From the NCBI RefSeq assembly GCF_030272615.1, contig NC_081408.1, forward strand, positions 614,788,476-614,852,475: 64,000 nt of DNA. The letters are read 5' to 3'. The DNA comes from Cryptomeria japonica (lineage: Eukaryota; Streptophyta; Pinopsida; Cupressales; Cupressaceae). The translations under genes and the position numbers were made by a program. Positions 32,701-44,760 of the stretch are shown here, one piece after another; position 1 is the stretch's first letter; each line of letters begins with the position of its first letter. The notes beneath the pieces are model-generated. The model was given only the letters and a program-made list of their open reading frames with translations. It did no database searches and was not told the origin of the DNA.

Positions 32701-33992
32701 TGAAGAGGGGAAAATGATTAGCAAGGTGGATTCAAGTGGTTAGTGCACAAATAAAACACTAAAAGATGTTAAAACATGAAACATGCATCAAACCACACAA
32801 AAAACATGAATAAGATGCATATACCTTGCAAACCTTTACCTCTCCCTCGGATTGAGCCTTTGGTGAAGTTGAATAGCACCTCTTTTCAACTTGATTGGGT
32901 GGGCTCTTCTTGCTTGCTTGATGTGGATGGCTCTCCAATGTTGTGCACCAATGAGATGGATCTTGGAGGATGATGGAGATGAGATGATTACGTATGGATG
33001 TAGGATGATTTTGACATGATAAGGATGCTAAAATTATTTTCCTAGGCTCAAAAGGGAAGCATAAGATTACTAAACTTGGAGATGAAGAATGGAGGGATGG
33101 AGTCCTCAATTTATAGGAAGAGGAGAGGAAGAATGGATGGCTGGGATGAATTCAAGATGAAGGGCTAGGATTTCTTGTGAGCTCACACAAGGCCCAAGAG
33201 AGGGTGTGGAGACCAAGAGATATGCCTTAAAGGAATTTCTTGTCTCCACACTACTCAAGGTTCATTGGGAAGACTTCCCAAGGTACCTTGAGAAGAACAA
33301 AGTGCATTGGGAAGACTTCCCAATGTGCCTTGAGAGGAGCAAGGGATGTGACATTTCTTGAAGAATGGAGAGGAGGAATTAAAAATTCTCCAAAAAGGGA
33401 TAATCATAGGGATTGGAGGAATAAGAAGTAATTAAAAAATTTTTGGGAGAGGGGATGCCTAGAGGAATGTGAGATTTTGAAAATCTCACATTCACCTAGG
33501 AAAAGAGCATTTAAAGCTAGTGGTTGGATGGAAGGGACAAGGGGTTGACTTTGTGACTAATCATGATGATTAGTCACTAGCAACTAATTAGGAAGAGGAT
33601 TAGAGGAAGTGTTAGGTGGGATTAGGATTTATAGGAGGATTTGATTAGGAGAGAGAATGAGTGGAGGGAATTAAAAATTAGAAGAATAAGATTAAGTGAG
33701 TTTCTAGAAGAATTTATTAGGTTAATAATGAATTAAGAAGATGATTTGTAGGAATCATATAGGTTAACTAATTAATTGAAATTAATTAGCCAAGAGGAAG
33801 ATTTGTGAGGATTTAATCTTCTTAGAATAATAAAGAAAGGGATTGATTTATTAAATAAATCAGTCACATACTATAGTGACAATATTAATTATATTTAATT
33901 AATATTGAGGAGAATTTGAATTAACATAATTAACTAATTAATTATGTGAGGAATTAAAAATAATTAGACATAATTATTTTTAGGTGTCTACA
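32701..33992 (-). repeat. 5' LTR of Gypsy A
   Basis: The right end TGTAGACACC (minus strand) is fixed by the match to 1-317. The left end is inferred from the CCTCTTCA/TTTTGGCATG junction, giving about 1.29 kb. A TATA box TATAAATT lies at 33,108-33,115 on the minus strand. U3 carries two copies of a 42-bp unit with the palindrome TTGGGAAGACTTCCCAA (33,265-33,281 and 33,307-33,323). Confidence 0.7.
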
Positions 33993-35200
33993 CATCTCAC
34001 TTATTTAGTGTTGTGGATATCTATTGATTTTATCTTGAGAATCCACGGGTGTCCTTGGTGGTTCGCTTCATAATTGGAGTCACTTGTATTGGTGTACCTT
34101 AATTGATTTATCTTTTCCACCTAGCCTATAATGTATTAATATGTCCAATTGTGTATGGATCTATAGGCAATGATTTGGTATGGACAAGAAGGTTTGCAAA
34201 CATGGTGGGATGCTTCACACATCTTATTTTTCCTTTCTCAATGCATTGGAGATTATTTTTGGGTCGATTGTTCTTTATTTACATATTACATCTAATTAGG
34301 TCAGCCTAATTGATGTTATTGTGCTTACAGATGGTATATATAGGATGGAATAATTTTGGAGATGTATGTAGATGTTGTGTGTGTTGTGCGAAATTTTTAT
34401 GAAGTGCAAAGATTCACAAGTGCAGTAGTGCAACAATGAAGGTAGTTTCAAGTTTTTTTTATACAAAAAAATGTAATCAACGTATTAGTAGATGGGGTTG
34501 CCTATAGTTCAATTATTTTGATGTATCTCTTTTACTTATAATGTATCTTTCTCTGAAGAAGTGATCTTCAATGTCCACAAGTATTTTATATCTTTCCCTG
34601 AGGTTGTGCACCTCAATCTTGCGAGTCTGCATTAGGGGTAGTGAGCAAATTGTCCTTGAGCCTAAACATTGTAACTTTTTTTTCATATAGTGAGATAGTT
34701 CTCACCGTCATTTTTCCCTCATTGGGTTTTCTACATAAAAATATTGGTGTTCATGTCTGATTTCTTTTATGTTTATTGTTGTTTACTTTTGCAAATATGG
34801 TGAATGATATTTGAGCAATTTATTTGGTCAAGTTTTAATATATGTTGATTCCCCCCTCCCCCCCACTCTCACAATCCAATAGTGTTCAACAACAACAATT
34901 GGGTAAAAGTACAAAGTTGTAGCACACTTTTAAAATGGAAATGACCAATGTTGATTCAACTTTTTAAATTGAATCAATAGAAAGTGAAATATATGTTTTG
35001 AATTCTAAAATGATGTAAACTAATAAAATGTTTATTCTTTTGTGTATTTTATGTTTGTAATTTAAAATAAAAAATAAAAAGCTAGTTTAATAAAGTTTTT
35101 TAATAAAGTCAACACTATAATTTAATTGTTGATAAAATGCTAAAATTGAAGTTACACAAGGCGCCACACTTTATTTAGTAAATTTTTCCTTTTTTCATCA
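33993..35200. repeat. Old sequence with a degraded LTR end related to E2
   Basis: About 34,660-34,891 resembles the E2 LTR 3' half: a GGGTTTTCTACATA word, then TTGATTCCCCCCTCCCC and a terminal GTGTTCAACA. It may be a solo or truncated plus-strand LTR. The rest of the stretch is AT-rich with no recognisable gene. Confidence 0.4.
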
Positions 35201-35574
35201 ATTTTTTTTGTGTATATTGATAACTTTTTTGAAAAAGGGGAGTAAAAATTTATTTAGAGAAAACAAGAATACAAAGCTAAGGGCATCCAGGCCAAACTCA
35301 AAACCACCGACTAAAAGGAAAAGGGATCCCTAGGGACACCCCTTTCCAAAGCTCCACTAAATCCTCCCATTATCCCTAATTAACCCTTTAAGAAAGTCAG
35401 AATAATTAAAGGTTAAAGACCCCCAATCCTCAGCATCCCACCTACTAGGATTCTCTGAGGCCCATTTTGCCAAGTAATCTGCAACTCTATTCCATTCCTG
35501 AGGGATATGCCTAAGGAAATATACTCCAAAGATGAGCTTAAATTCAAAATATGCCTGATTACAGAGGCTAGTTG
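35201..35574 (-). other. LINE 3' untranslated region
   Basis: Sequence after the RNase H frame down to a T8 run at 35,202-35,209, read as the poly(A) end on the minus strand. No coding frame is seen. Confidence 0.5.
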
Positions 35575-35764
35575 CTAGTTTACATCTCCCAAATCCCGAG
35601 CATTTAACATATCAATAACAATGAGTGAGTCTGACTCATAGGTAATCTTCTTCCACCCTTGAGAAAAACCTTTTTCAATAGCATAAAAAATAGCAAGAGC
35701 CTCCATAAGATTATTAGAGTGGACCCCTTTAAAAGAAGTGCAAAAAAATAGCTCTACCAACACT
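35575..35764 (-). pseudogene. LINE RNase H, C-terminal part
   Basis: It contains SNNLMEALAIFYAIEKG with the catalytic Glu and ITYESDSLIVIDMLN with the catalytic Asp, as in plant RVT_3-type RNase H. It continues the fragment at 43,574-43,730, from which it is separated by E2. The frame slips in a T run near 35,745. Confidence 0.8.
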
Positions 35765-36641
35765 TGTTGGCCTATTGTCATTAATTTCACTGATGTGATT
35801 GGGTCTGGCATGTATGTTTTTGATGTGGTCTGATAGTTTGCTTCAGTATATGTTATTTATTTATCATGCAATGTATATATAATTACTGCATGCAGTTTTG
35901 TGGTCTGGTATCTACCTTACCAGAACATATTTTGAGTCTAGTCCTATTCGAATGAGATGAAGGCATAATCTACAAGGTGTTTTTGATCTGGTCCTATCAG
36001 GACATATTGGAGATGTGTTCTACAAATCAAATTAGCATCAAGTTGAAGGGTGACATATTATGAAGAGATTTTTTGCTATTGCATGTGGATATTTCAGTCT
36101 CACCCCTTTCCAGTTGAGTCGACTAATCAGAATATTTGGTGTCGATACTTATAGCAATTAGTTTTCCTAGTTAGATGTATGGTTGTTGAAAAAGAACTAC
36201 TCTATAAATTGTGTATATGTGATTTTTTTGTGAATGTGAATATTGTTATGTGGTGTATGTATAGTAGATGTATAAAATAGTTTGTGCACTTCAACGGAAC
36301 CGTAACTCATGCATATGTCAGATGTAACTCCAATAGTTCAATTTTGTACTCTATCATTTGATAGTGAGCCTTTTTGTATTTGGGTAGTGAGCCCTCACTA
36401 GCAATGATCCAACTCCTTGTACTATGTAACCAATTGCATATTGAATTATACCTGAGAGATCACTCTCTCTGTGGTTTTTCCCATATTAGGTTTTCCACAT
36501 ACAAATCTGGTGTTATGTGTTTTGTGTTGATTTCCTTTACTTCATTTAAATTATGTTATGTGATTGGTTATTTATAATTTTTAATAAGTTCAAGGGAATA
36601 CTTATTCACCCCTCCCCTCTCAGTATTCTGGATATTCAACA
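35765..36641 (+). repeat. 5' LTR of E2
   Basis: It begins TGTTGGCCTATTGTCATT and ends GATATTCAACA. A TATA box TATAAAATAG lies at 36,271-36,280. A CACCCCTCCCCTCTC run precedes the end. Confidence 0.88.
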
Positions 36642-36643
36642 AT

Positions 36644-36654
36644 TGGTATCAGAC
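36644..36654 (+). other. Primer binding site of E2
   Basis: TGGTATCAGAC two bases after the LTR end, one mismatch from the initiator-Met tRNA complement. Confidence 0.85.
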
Positions 36655-36708
36655 CTAAGTCCTTTGGAAGAGTTTACCCACTCGAAGGAGATCCGAAAAG
36701 TTGAACTT

Positions 36709-37489
36709 ATGGATTTAAGAAAAGATCTTAGAAATGCTCTTGAAAATCTTGAGGCAATAGAAAATGAAAACAAAGATCTAAAGGAAAATGTCCAATTGGA
36801 AAATGAATGCATTGAGAAACTAGGAGAGAAGCTTTGAAAGTTTAAAATATGACATAAAGAAGTTAGTGAAGAGCTTAAGAAAGCAAACAACACTATTGCA
36901 GATCTGAAAGTCAAAAATGAAAACAATGAGAAGTCTAAGGAGTATTTAAACAAAATTATGAAATGAAAATTACAAAAGCAAGAATTAACATCTCTGAAGA
37001 TAGAGGTAGAGAAAGCAAAGAAACAAGAGAGTAAATCTGAATCCAGTAAGTCTGACAAGGTGATAGATGCAAAGGAAGTCTTGGAAACTAAAAGGGATGC
37101 AAAAAATGAATCTGGTGAATGTTCACAATCCAATGCAAATCACAAAGAAGATTCACCTCTAGCAAAAGCAATAGATTCCAATAAATCCACCAAGGAAGAT
37201 AAAGGTAAGTCACCTATTGAGCAGCAGGTAAATGAGAAAAACACTTTCTTTAATGGTTCTTGTTATAAATATAATAAAGTAGGTCATAAGGAAGTATAAT
37301 GCAGAAGTAGGTTGAATCAAAGTTATAACCTATTCTTTGGTAGATGTTATGCATGCAATAAGTATGGTCATAAAGCTAATCAATGTATAAATTTGGTTAT
37401 AAATCAAAACAAATATGATTATTTTAAAGGAAGATGTTATACATGCAATATTTTTGGACACAAAGCTAACCAATGTAGGTCAAGATAGT
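36709..37489 (+). pseudogene. gag: E2 ORF1: coiled-coil Gag-like protein with zinc knuckles
   Basis: The frame opens immediately after the primer site. MDLRKDLRNALENLEAIENE starts a long coiled coil, broken by three stops near 36,837-36,965. After a Ser/Lys-rich linker come CYKYNKVGHKE, then in a shifted frame CYACNKYGHKANQC and CYTCNIFGHKANQC. As in E1, one knuckle has Tyr for the second Cys. The order coiled coil then knuckle array matches E1 ORF1. It is cut at about 37,490 by the insert at 37,501-38,828. Confidence 0.7.
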
Positions 37490-37500
37490 TGGCAACAACA

Positions 37501-38828
37501 ATGAAGGAAAACTAAGAGGAGCGCGGGGGGGCAGGGGGGGGGGGGGTGGGGTGGGTGAATTAGTTTTCACCGGATTATCAAACTTAACCTTAAATGCAAA
37601 TTTGATAAACTACAGTAACAAGAAAGATAAGAAAATTGATAGCACAACACATAACACCAAGATTTTGACATGGAAAACCCGGTTAAGGGAAAAACCACGG
37701 TGGAAACCTACCCACAATTAGATGATACTCTGAAGTAGTATGTGAAAATATTATAATGGGGAATGCACATGTATTTACACACTTTTCCTAGAGCTCATTG
37801 CTCAAAATAAGATAAACCTAAAGGCTACAACCCTCAAGGAAGGTTCACTACCTTACAATAATGATCTTACTATAATCCAAATTACATGAACTACAAATAT
37901 AGCATCTCCTTCTACCTGATGATAGTTCTAGCTAAGCACATTTGTCTTCTCTGCAACACTCCAATCTCTTCTCAAACACAATGCTGGAAGATGTATTTGC
38001 TTGTTCACACCTTTTCAAATATCTAATAATGCAGACATGACACTGATACACAATTTATGTGAATTCATCACCTATATATACAATTCATCAACCTTGACAA
38101 CAAGGTCGGTTAAACCCTTAACTTGCAATTATAAAATTACATCACACGATAAAAAGATCGACCACCAGACCAATATAATTATATACATGATATAACATGA
38201 ACTTAAATCAAATGTTCAAACACACAATACCACCGAAAATTATGCCAAGATCAGCCACAACACGCTACACCATCAAGAATACCGCATAAAACGAAGAATA
38301 TCATCGAATCAGAAAAATCACCAATACCGTACACAATGATCAATGTTGGCCACCAGAAAAAATAGGACATGATCAAGAAACACCAACAAGAACATTTGAA
38401 CCATCCACAATATTTGCACAATCACCACTTATCAAATCTTCATCAATCAACATCTAAAACTCAAGAACACTCAAACAACAACAACTCGGACTATAAATAT
38501 AGCTTGCAGAGCACCAAATCATGAACCATCTGAAATATAGATACACGTGAATGTCCCAAACAATCTCCCAAAATAATAACTCAAGATCTTATCACAAAAG
38601 AATATATTGAAGAAAATACCGAACTCTGCAAAGCATTGATCAGAAAAACCAAACTGCAAACCAGATCATATGATATGATCAATTAAGCTTCTGGATCATT
38701 AAAATCAATACAGAAGGATGTAATAATACAAGAAATACTCCGTAAATCAAACCATGATCTCAATAAACCAATCTACAACCACCAGAGTAATAAATCATAA
38801 GTATATGTAGACATCAATGGCAACAACA
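37501..38828. mobile_element. 1.3-kb insertion inside E2 ORF1, possibly a solo LTR
   Basis: An 11-bp direct repeat TGGCAACAACA brackets it (37,490-37,500 and 38,818-38,828). Its left part has a G-rich run (37,525-37,555) followed by GTGAATTAGTTTTCACCGG, then ATGGAAAACCCGGTTAAGGG and AAAAACCACGGTGG, which parallel words in the E1 LTR near 18,770 and 18,940. Near its right end is TGTAGACA. No coding frame is present. An LTR-like identity is inferred; 11 bp is long for an LTR-element duplication. Confidence 0.45.
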
Positions 38829-39005
38829 TATCCTAGCAGGAGCAATGTCCAACAAAGACAAGATCCGACGAATATCAGTTCTTACAATTGCAACAAATCT
38901 AGACACATGGTAAGAAAATGTAGAAGGAATGAGGTTCAAATTCCAAACAAAGTGGCAAAGAATATAAATTTAGAGGATGTAAGAGCTAAGATGAATAAGA
39001 TCTAG
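38817..39005 (+). pseudogene. E2 ORF1 C-terminal remnant
   Basis: The short frame includes SYNCNKSRHMVRKC, a knuckle whose first Cys is Ser. It appears to continue ORF1 after the insertion. A stop lies at 39,003. Confidence 0.45.
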
Positions 39006-39425
39006 AGGAATAAAGAGATTGTAGATGTGTCAGCACCTAGTTCCAGTGTAGACACTTCATCTGGAAACTAAAGAATTTGTGGCTTTGGTCCAAGGGGAGA
39101 AATCAAGAGAAATATCCTTGTCCACTATCAAAGAGTGTGAGGTTGCGATACCATCATAGCAGAGTGTGTGGAGGTCCAGCTAAGCATATCAAAGTCATAA
39201 CTCATCACAAAGCCCGACATGTTAGAGTGAAACTCAAGGAAGTGGATGAAAACTCAACATGCATTTAATGTGATGCAATAGTTGAAAGAATATAAGGAGA
39301 ACTCTTCAACAAATTTCATTTCACCACAAATTGAAGAAGCACAATGAGTGTTATCAAGGCAATAAAAGTCTCTTGGGTTTCTCCGGTGAATTGATCATAG
39401 TTGAAAATTTGTAGAAGTGGTGATC

Positions 39426-42260
39426 ATGGCAACCCCTATGGTTTTTGATGTTGCAGTCGACCCCCGTCCAGTATTCAAAAAGACTCTATATAGAGAAATG
39501 GAAGTTGATTCAGTTGGAGCATTCTTGAGCATACCCGTTGGGGTAGTTCTAGTTGAAGATATTTGGTCCTTCATTCATGTCAAAATTGAGGAATTTAGCC
39601 ATCATGGGAAGATGTTGGAACTCTATATAGACAAAATGATCAACGAACATAGTTAGGTAAGACTTGAGTTTGCAACCCTACTTGAGAAGATACTAGATAC
39701 ATGGAATGCTTTTCTTGACTTTTGCTATGATGAAAAATGGATTAGGATAGCAATGAGAATATTTCACAATGAATTTTTATGGTTGGATCAAACCCAGCAT
39801 ATTACTAAAGATGTAATCAGAGCAATTATTGGTTTGAGTGATTCCGAAGAAATTCACACTCCAAAATCAGCAAAGAACAAAGATGTCATGGATTAAACAA
39901 GTGCAACCTTTGCTAAGCATTCTCTGGCAATTACCTCCATCAGGAATCTGGTGGTAAAGTATCTATTGATGATGGTTAGAAATAAAATTTACTATACCAA
40001 TAGGGATAATTCCATTTCGATCACAATAGTGAATATCACTTACAAAATGGTAGAGTTGAATAAGGACTTTAATCTTTGTGAGATCTTGTGGTAGCAGTTC
40101 TTGGAAAATTTAGCACAGTGTAGGAAGTAAAAGCACCCATTTATGTTCATAACCCTAGCCCTATGAATTATTTTTTACCTTTTAAAAGAGGTTCTTGGTC
40201 AAGGAAAATTTCTTTGGTCTTCGACAAGACCAGTAGCTCATCAAATTGTAGAAAGACTAAACAGGTTCATCGGCGACATGACAAGAGAAGACACATTTGT
40301 AGCTTATTTCTCTATTTTTCAATTGAACATGCATCGAAGGCAAAGGATACTAAAGGAAATGGTTAAGTACAAAAATGACATCACTTTTGTGTTTACAATT
40401 GACAAGTGTTACATGGAAGCAGTTGTGCCAAGAAAAATCTAGACTCCACCATTTGGATACAAATTCACCAAGGAAATGATTGAGGGCACAACTCAATCTC
40501 AGTTATAGAGTCTAGTAGATGAAACACAAGAATGGTTTGGTACTACAAATGAGAAATCCTTGAAGGTTCACATGGAATACTTGGAGAAACCCCAAGATAA
40601 GAATGAAAAGAAAGTTGTTCAGGAATCTTTGGCTAAGGAAAATCTAACTGAGTAAGAGGTTACTGAGTTTAGGCATTCCGAAAGACTGGCCAACTCATCT
40701 AAAGCATCTAAAGCCACTCTAAAGGAGATTCACTCATCTGGTTCCCTGAAGAAGCCAACAAAATAAAAAAGAAATACAATAATTCTTAAGTTTGAAGAGG
40801 AACAAGATACTGAACAATACCAAATACACATCCGGAAGCCTAAGGCTAAAAAATTCAAGAAACCACTTGTTGCACAAAACCTATTTCAATCACTTTATCA
40901 TGGTGGAGACCTAAAAGAGGTAGGAAAACTTTATGTTGAATACAATGACGAAGATAAAAGTTGTATAGTTAAATCTTTTTATTGTATTATGTCAAATTAG
41001 AAGGTGTTGCAGAGTAATTTAAGAATGATATTCTGAATTAATTATATGAGGAATTGATTAGAATTAGGCAAGTTGCAAGAGAGGAAGAGGAGACTATTAA
41101 AGATCATGTTTTTGAGTTTGTTGGTTTTTCTCTTTCAAAAGAAGATAAGGCCAATCTCATGGAAGCCTGTAAAACTAAAATGAGGATTAAGATAAGTCTA
41201 ATAAAATCTCATGTTAGGAGAAACTTATGCCAAGAATAATCTTAAGAATTAAATCATAGAAATAGTAATATATGTTGCAAATAATCTTGGTATGTTACCC
41301 TCTATTGACTCTGGTACTCCTACCGATGAGTATGAGAATGTGGATAGTAATCCTATTGTCAATATTGTTAACAATCCTAATGGAAATCTTGTTGTTGATA
41401 CATCTATTATGGATAATGTGATGGATGCCCCTAGAACTTCGGATGTTGCTTTGGCAAATATTGAATCCAAAAAAGAAAAGGAAATTGAAAACTCTAATGA
41501 TAAAGTTCAAGATGAATAAGTAATAGCTGGGTCTAAAAGGAATGAACTTGAGCCCAATTGTTCATCAAAGGAAAAGATAGACAATCTAGTGAAGGAATAA
41601 AATGTGAATGTATCTGGAACAGTGACAATGATCGGTGCCAACTCCAATGCAGTTGATGATTCATGGAAGAGATTGTTTGTTGCACCATTAATCACTCAAC
41701 CTATCACTTCATCTATGTCGTGTGTTGATTTCTCGAATGTTGATCCAGTTCAAAAACTCCAAATTGGAGAAGCCTTTATATCATCCACTAGACAAGATTT
41801 TTCAGAAGAAGTATTAATTTTTTGAGGACTTGCTGGCAGTACTCCATGTTGCGATGCTTGAGTGTCAAGTAGATCCAGACACCCCCAGTGTAGACAAATG
41901 CATTTTAATCAATTCATTGAACAATCATATAGAGAAATTGAAGGATAAATATGAGAAAGAGAAAATGATAGAGAGAAGTTATTGCAAGAAATCAAGGGTA
42001 AATGTGAGACTGCACATCATCAGCTCACATGTTATCTCTCAAGGTATGTCTTACTTGTTAAATGGTGATATACTTTTCTAATACAACCTTTAGTGGCTAG
42101 ATTCCACAAAGAGTATTAAGGATGAAATGAATATGATTGAGGAAAAGATCTAGCAAGCCTATGCAAATTACAAGTTATCTAAGGACCTATCTAGTTCTCA
42201 AAGATCGGCAATTGAAGAGCTCAATGAGAAATACTATGAGTTATGGTAACAAAGGGATGA
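39426..42260 (+). pseudogene. E2 ORF2: homologue of E1 ORF2, heavily decayed
   Basis: The N-terminal block includes VGVVLVEDIWSFIHVKIEEF, WIRIAMRIFHNEFLWLDQ, ITKDVIRAIIGL and ITYKMVELNKDFNLCEILW, matching E1 ORF2 in order and spacing. Downstream pieces lie in different frames (40,163; 41,054; 41,292; 41,604; 41,830) and end with a coiled-coil-like SIKDEMNMIEEKI. No known enzyme motif is present. Its presence in two divergent elements indicates that ORF2 is a standing part of this family. Confidence 0.55.
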
Positions 42261-42682
42261 CATCATTCTTCCCTTAGGTAAATTATGGGATTTAAGTAGT
42301 GAAAGTATATCTGCCATGAACTGAGCACTTTCCAGAGCCATGCAAACACATATTTTGCACCCGATTCTATTCCAAAGGCAGAGCAGATACACGCATCCCT
42401 GTAGGTACACATTGATTTCCTATTTGATTCTATCTCATATTGGAATAGACATAAGGATTATTGGACTATGCATGTTCAGAAGCTCATGCATTCCTCCAGT
42501 TGACACTAGTTGTCTAGACCCTTTAGGGGGAGTTTCCATTTTTTTGCCCCTTATCATTATTGTCAACGGGGGAGCAGTGTTATGTCATTATACAAACACT
42601 TTCAAATAGTTGGTTAGTTGTTTTTTCCTAAAGAAAACATATTGTATTACTTTATGTTACCATCAATGACAAAGGGAGAGAT
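42261..42682 (+). other. 3' untranslated region and polypurine tract of E2
   Basis: Contains purine runs TTTAGGGGGAG and AACGGGGGAGCA and ends with ACAAAGGGAGAGAT against the LTR start. No credible frame. Confidence 0.65.
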
Positions 42683-43573
42683 TGTTGGCCTATTGTCATT
42701 GATGTCATTGATGTGATTGGGTCTACCATGTATGTTTTGTATGTGGTCTGATAGATTGCTTCAGTATACATTATTTCTTTATCATGCAATGTATGTATAT
42801 TTACTTCATGCAATTTTTTGATTCGGTATCTACCTTATCAAAAGGTATTTTAAGTCCAGTCCTATCTGAATGAGATGAAGGCATAATATACAAGGCATTT
42901 TATCCGATCCTATCAGGACATACTGGAGGTGTGTTTTACAAAGCACTTTTGGATCAAGTTCAAAGATGACATATTATGAAGATATTTTTTACTATTTTGT
43001 GTCGACATTTCGGTCTCACCCCTTTCTTCTGATTGAGCCGACTGATCAGATTATTTGGTGTGGTTACTTATAGCCATCAATTTTGCTAGTTAGAGATATG
43101 GTTGTTGAAAAAATAGTGTGTACATTGTGTATATGGAAAAAAAAATTGAAGGTGAATATTGTTATGTAGTGTATGTATAGTGGATGTATAAAACAATTTG
43201 GTCACTTCAAAGGAACTGTAACTTGTTCATATGTTAGATGCAACTCTAATAGTTCAATCTTGCATTCTATCATCTGGTAGTGAGCCTTTTTGTATTTGGG
43301 CAGTGATCCCTCCTGACAGTGAGTCCTCATCGGCAATGGGACAACCCCTTGTACTATGGAACCAGTTACATATTACATTATACTTGAGAGATCACTCTCT
43401 TTGTGGTTTTTCCCATATTGGGTTTTCCACATACAAATTCAGTGTTATGTGTTTTATGTTAATTTCATTTACTGTACTTAAATTATGTTATGTGATTGCT
43501 TAGTTAGAAGTTTTAATAAGTTTAGGGGAATAATAATTCACCCTTACCCTCTTAGTCTTTTGGGTATTCAATA
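42683..43573 (+). repeat. 3' LTR of E2
   Basis: It pairs with 35,765-36,641, starting TGTTGGCCTATTGTCATT and ending GGTATTCAATA (terminal CA mutated to TA). It is followed by GTACT and the LINE RNase H. Confidence 0.88.
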
Positions 43574-44760
43574 GTACTATCTCTTCAAATGCCTACAATT
43601 CCTGCTAATCTAGGATTACCTCTTGAAGATCCATCTGTGTTTACTTTCAAAACTCCCTCCAGAGGAGGGAGCCATCTCCCTTCTTGCTAGAATTTTTGCC
43701 TATTCCTCCCCCTCCTTCTACCAACTATATTTTCAAACTATAATTAACCAGATTCAACTTCTTTACAACATCCATATCCGTTGGATCCACCTCAACTAAA
43801 AGATCACACTTGGTCACTAAAGTATCCTTAAGCTTTTCAACAATCCTATGCCACAAGATCCCATTCTCAAGTCTCATCCCCTTAAAGATTCTTTGATTTC
43901 TTTCCAACTAAAGATTCCAAATTATGAGAGAGGGTCTAATACACCATGCAATCTGGAGAAAGGGATTATGGGCTAGAGGTGTACCCAAGTTTTCCTAAAA
44001 CTTCACCAAAGAGGTGGCATGAATACAAGCCCAATTCCATAATACCCACGAAAAGTGCTAGATAGTCTTTGAATAGGGACATTGGAAGAAAAGATGGGAA
44101 ACCTCCTCAGCATTATATTTACAAAGGACACACAATGAAGTTCCCTAAAATCCTCACTTTCTCAAATTATCCCAACTCGAACGCTTGTTTCAGGCTACGA
44201 ACCATAGAAAAAAATTGCACTTGGGCCAAGAAAATATATTATGGACTTGTTTCCACCAAGAGATGTCTTTGTTGCCATACCACTTAGTATCCAGCTCAAG
44301 GTATCCTAAGGATGCCAAAAATCTACCTTCTAGATCAAGACTCCAGAACAAAGTATCACTCTACCTAAGGGAACTGCATATTCTTTTAGCATGAATAACA
44401 ACCAGTTCTTGCCCATCCTCTTTGAAACCACCCAACGACCAATCCTAAGGATCTTTCCAACAACAAACCCCCATTTAACCCTGGGACTTAATCTTCATGA
44501 AAACCTAAACCTTGCACCAACCATCTTTCACAAAGATATTACAAAGAGTCTAGAGATGGGGGTACTGAGACAAAATAGAGGGATGCCCATCCCAATAATC
44601 ATACCAAAATAATGCATCAAAGCCACTATTAAATATCCAAAAAAGCCCATTTTAATAAGCTTGGCCCCTTTCTTGAGATTTTCCCAAATCATTGACCCCT
44701 TACCTTCAAGAGGGCATCTAAGTACCTCACCACCACTCACTCACCTCAGATACTTATGGG
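43574..44760 (-). pseudogene. LINE RNase H N-terminus and zinc-binding (zf-RVT) region
   Basis: RNase H starts PPLEGVLKVNTDGSSRGNPR with the first catalytic Asp. To its right (upstream on the minus strand) are LERNQRIFKGM and the zf-RVT-like block FSWPKCNFFLWF, LCVLCKYNAEEVSHLFFQCP with the expected Cys and His residues. Many stops interrupt it. Confidence 0.75.

Larger units (their letters stand above)
1..33992 (-). mobile_element. Gypsy A: giant Tat/Ogre-like Ty3/Gypsy element carrying three nested LTR elements
   Basis: The terminal sequence at 1-317 recurs at about 33,676-33,992 in the same orientation. Between them, reading the minus strand, come gag, protease, a G-patch segment, RT, RNase H, a second RNase H and integrase; a second RNase H of this kind is a known feature of Tat/Ogre-lineage Gypsy elements. 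A polypurine tract abuts the left LTR and a TATA box lies in the right one, both fitting minus-strand transcription. A plus-strand PMD gene sits between integrase and the 3' LTR. Three inserts (2,257-7,183; 8,297-13,002; 18,738-26,648) are later; the host is about 16.5 kb without them. The left LTR runs off the window, so the outer target duplication cannot be checked. All reading frames are broken. Confidence 0.8.
35765..43573 (+). mobile_element. E2: relative of E1 inserted in the LINE
   Basis: LTRs at 35,765-36,641 (877 bp) and 42,683-43,573 (891 bp) flank a 6-kb interior with a Met-type primer site, coiled-coil and zinc-knuckle ORF1, an ORF2 homologous to that of E1, and the polypurine tract ACAAAGGGAGAGAT. 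Flanks ACACT and GTACT are an imperfect duplication; removing the insert joins the LINE RNase H as RDSTGRAIF. LTR divergence is clearly higher than in E1, so E2 is older. Confidence 0.85.

Noticed and set aside
33993-35200. Host gene between Gypsy A and the LINE
   Set aside because: Only short frames without domains are present, and part of the stretch looks like an old LTR.
36636-37133. 165-codon minus-strand frame opposite E2 ORF1
   Set aside because: It is Ser/Phe-rich and antisense to the coiled-coil frame; no motif is visible.
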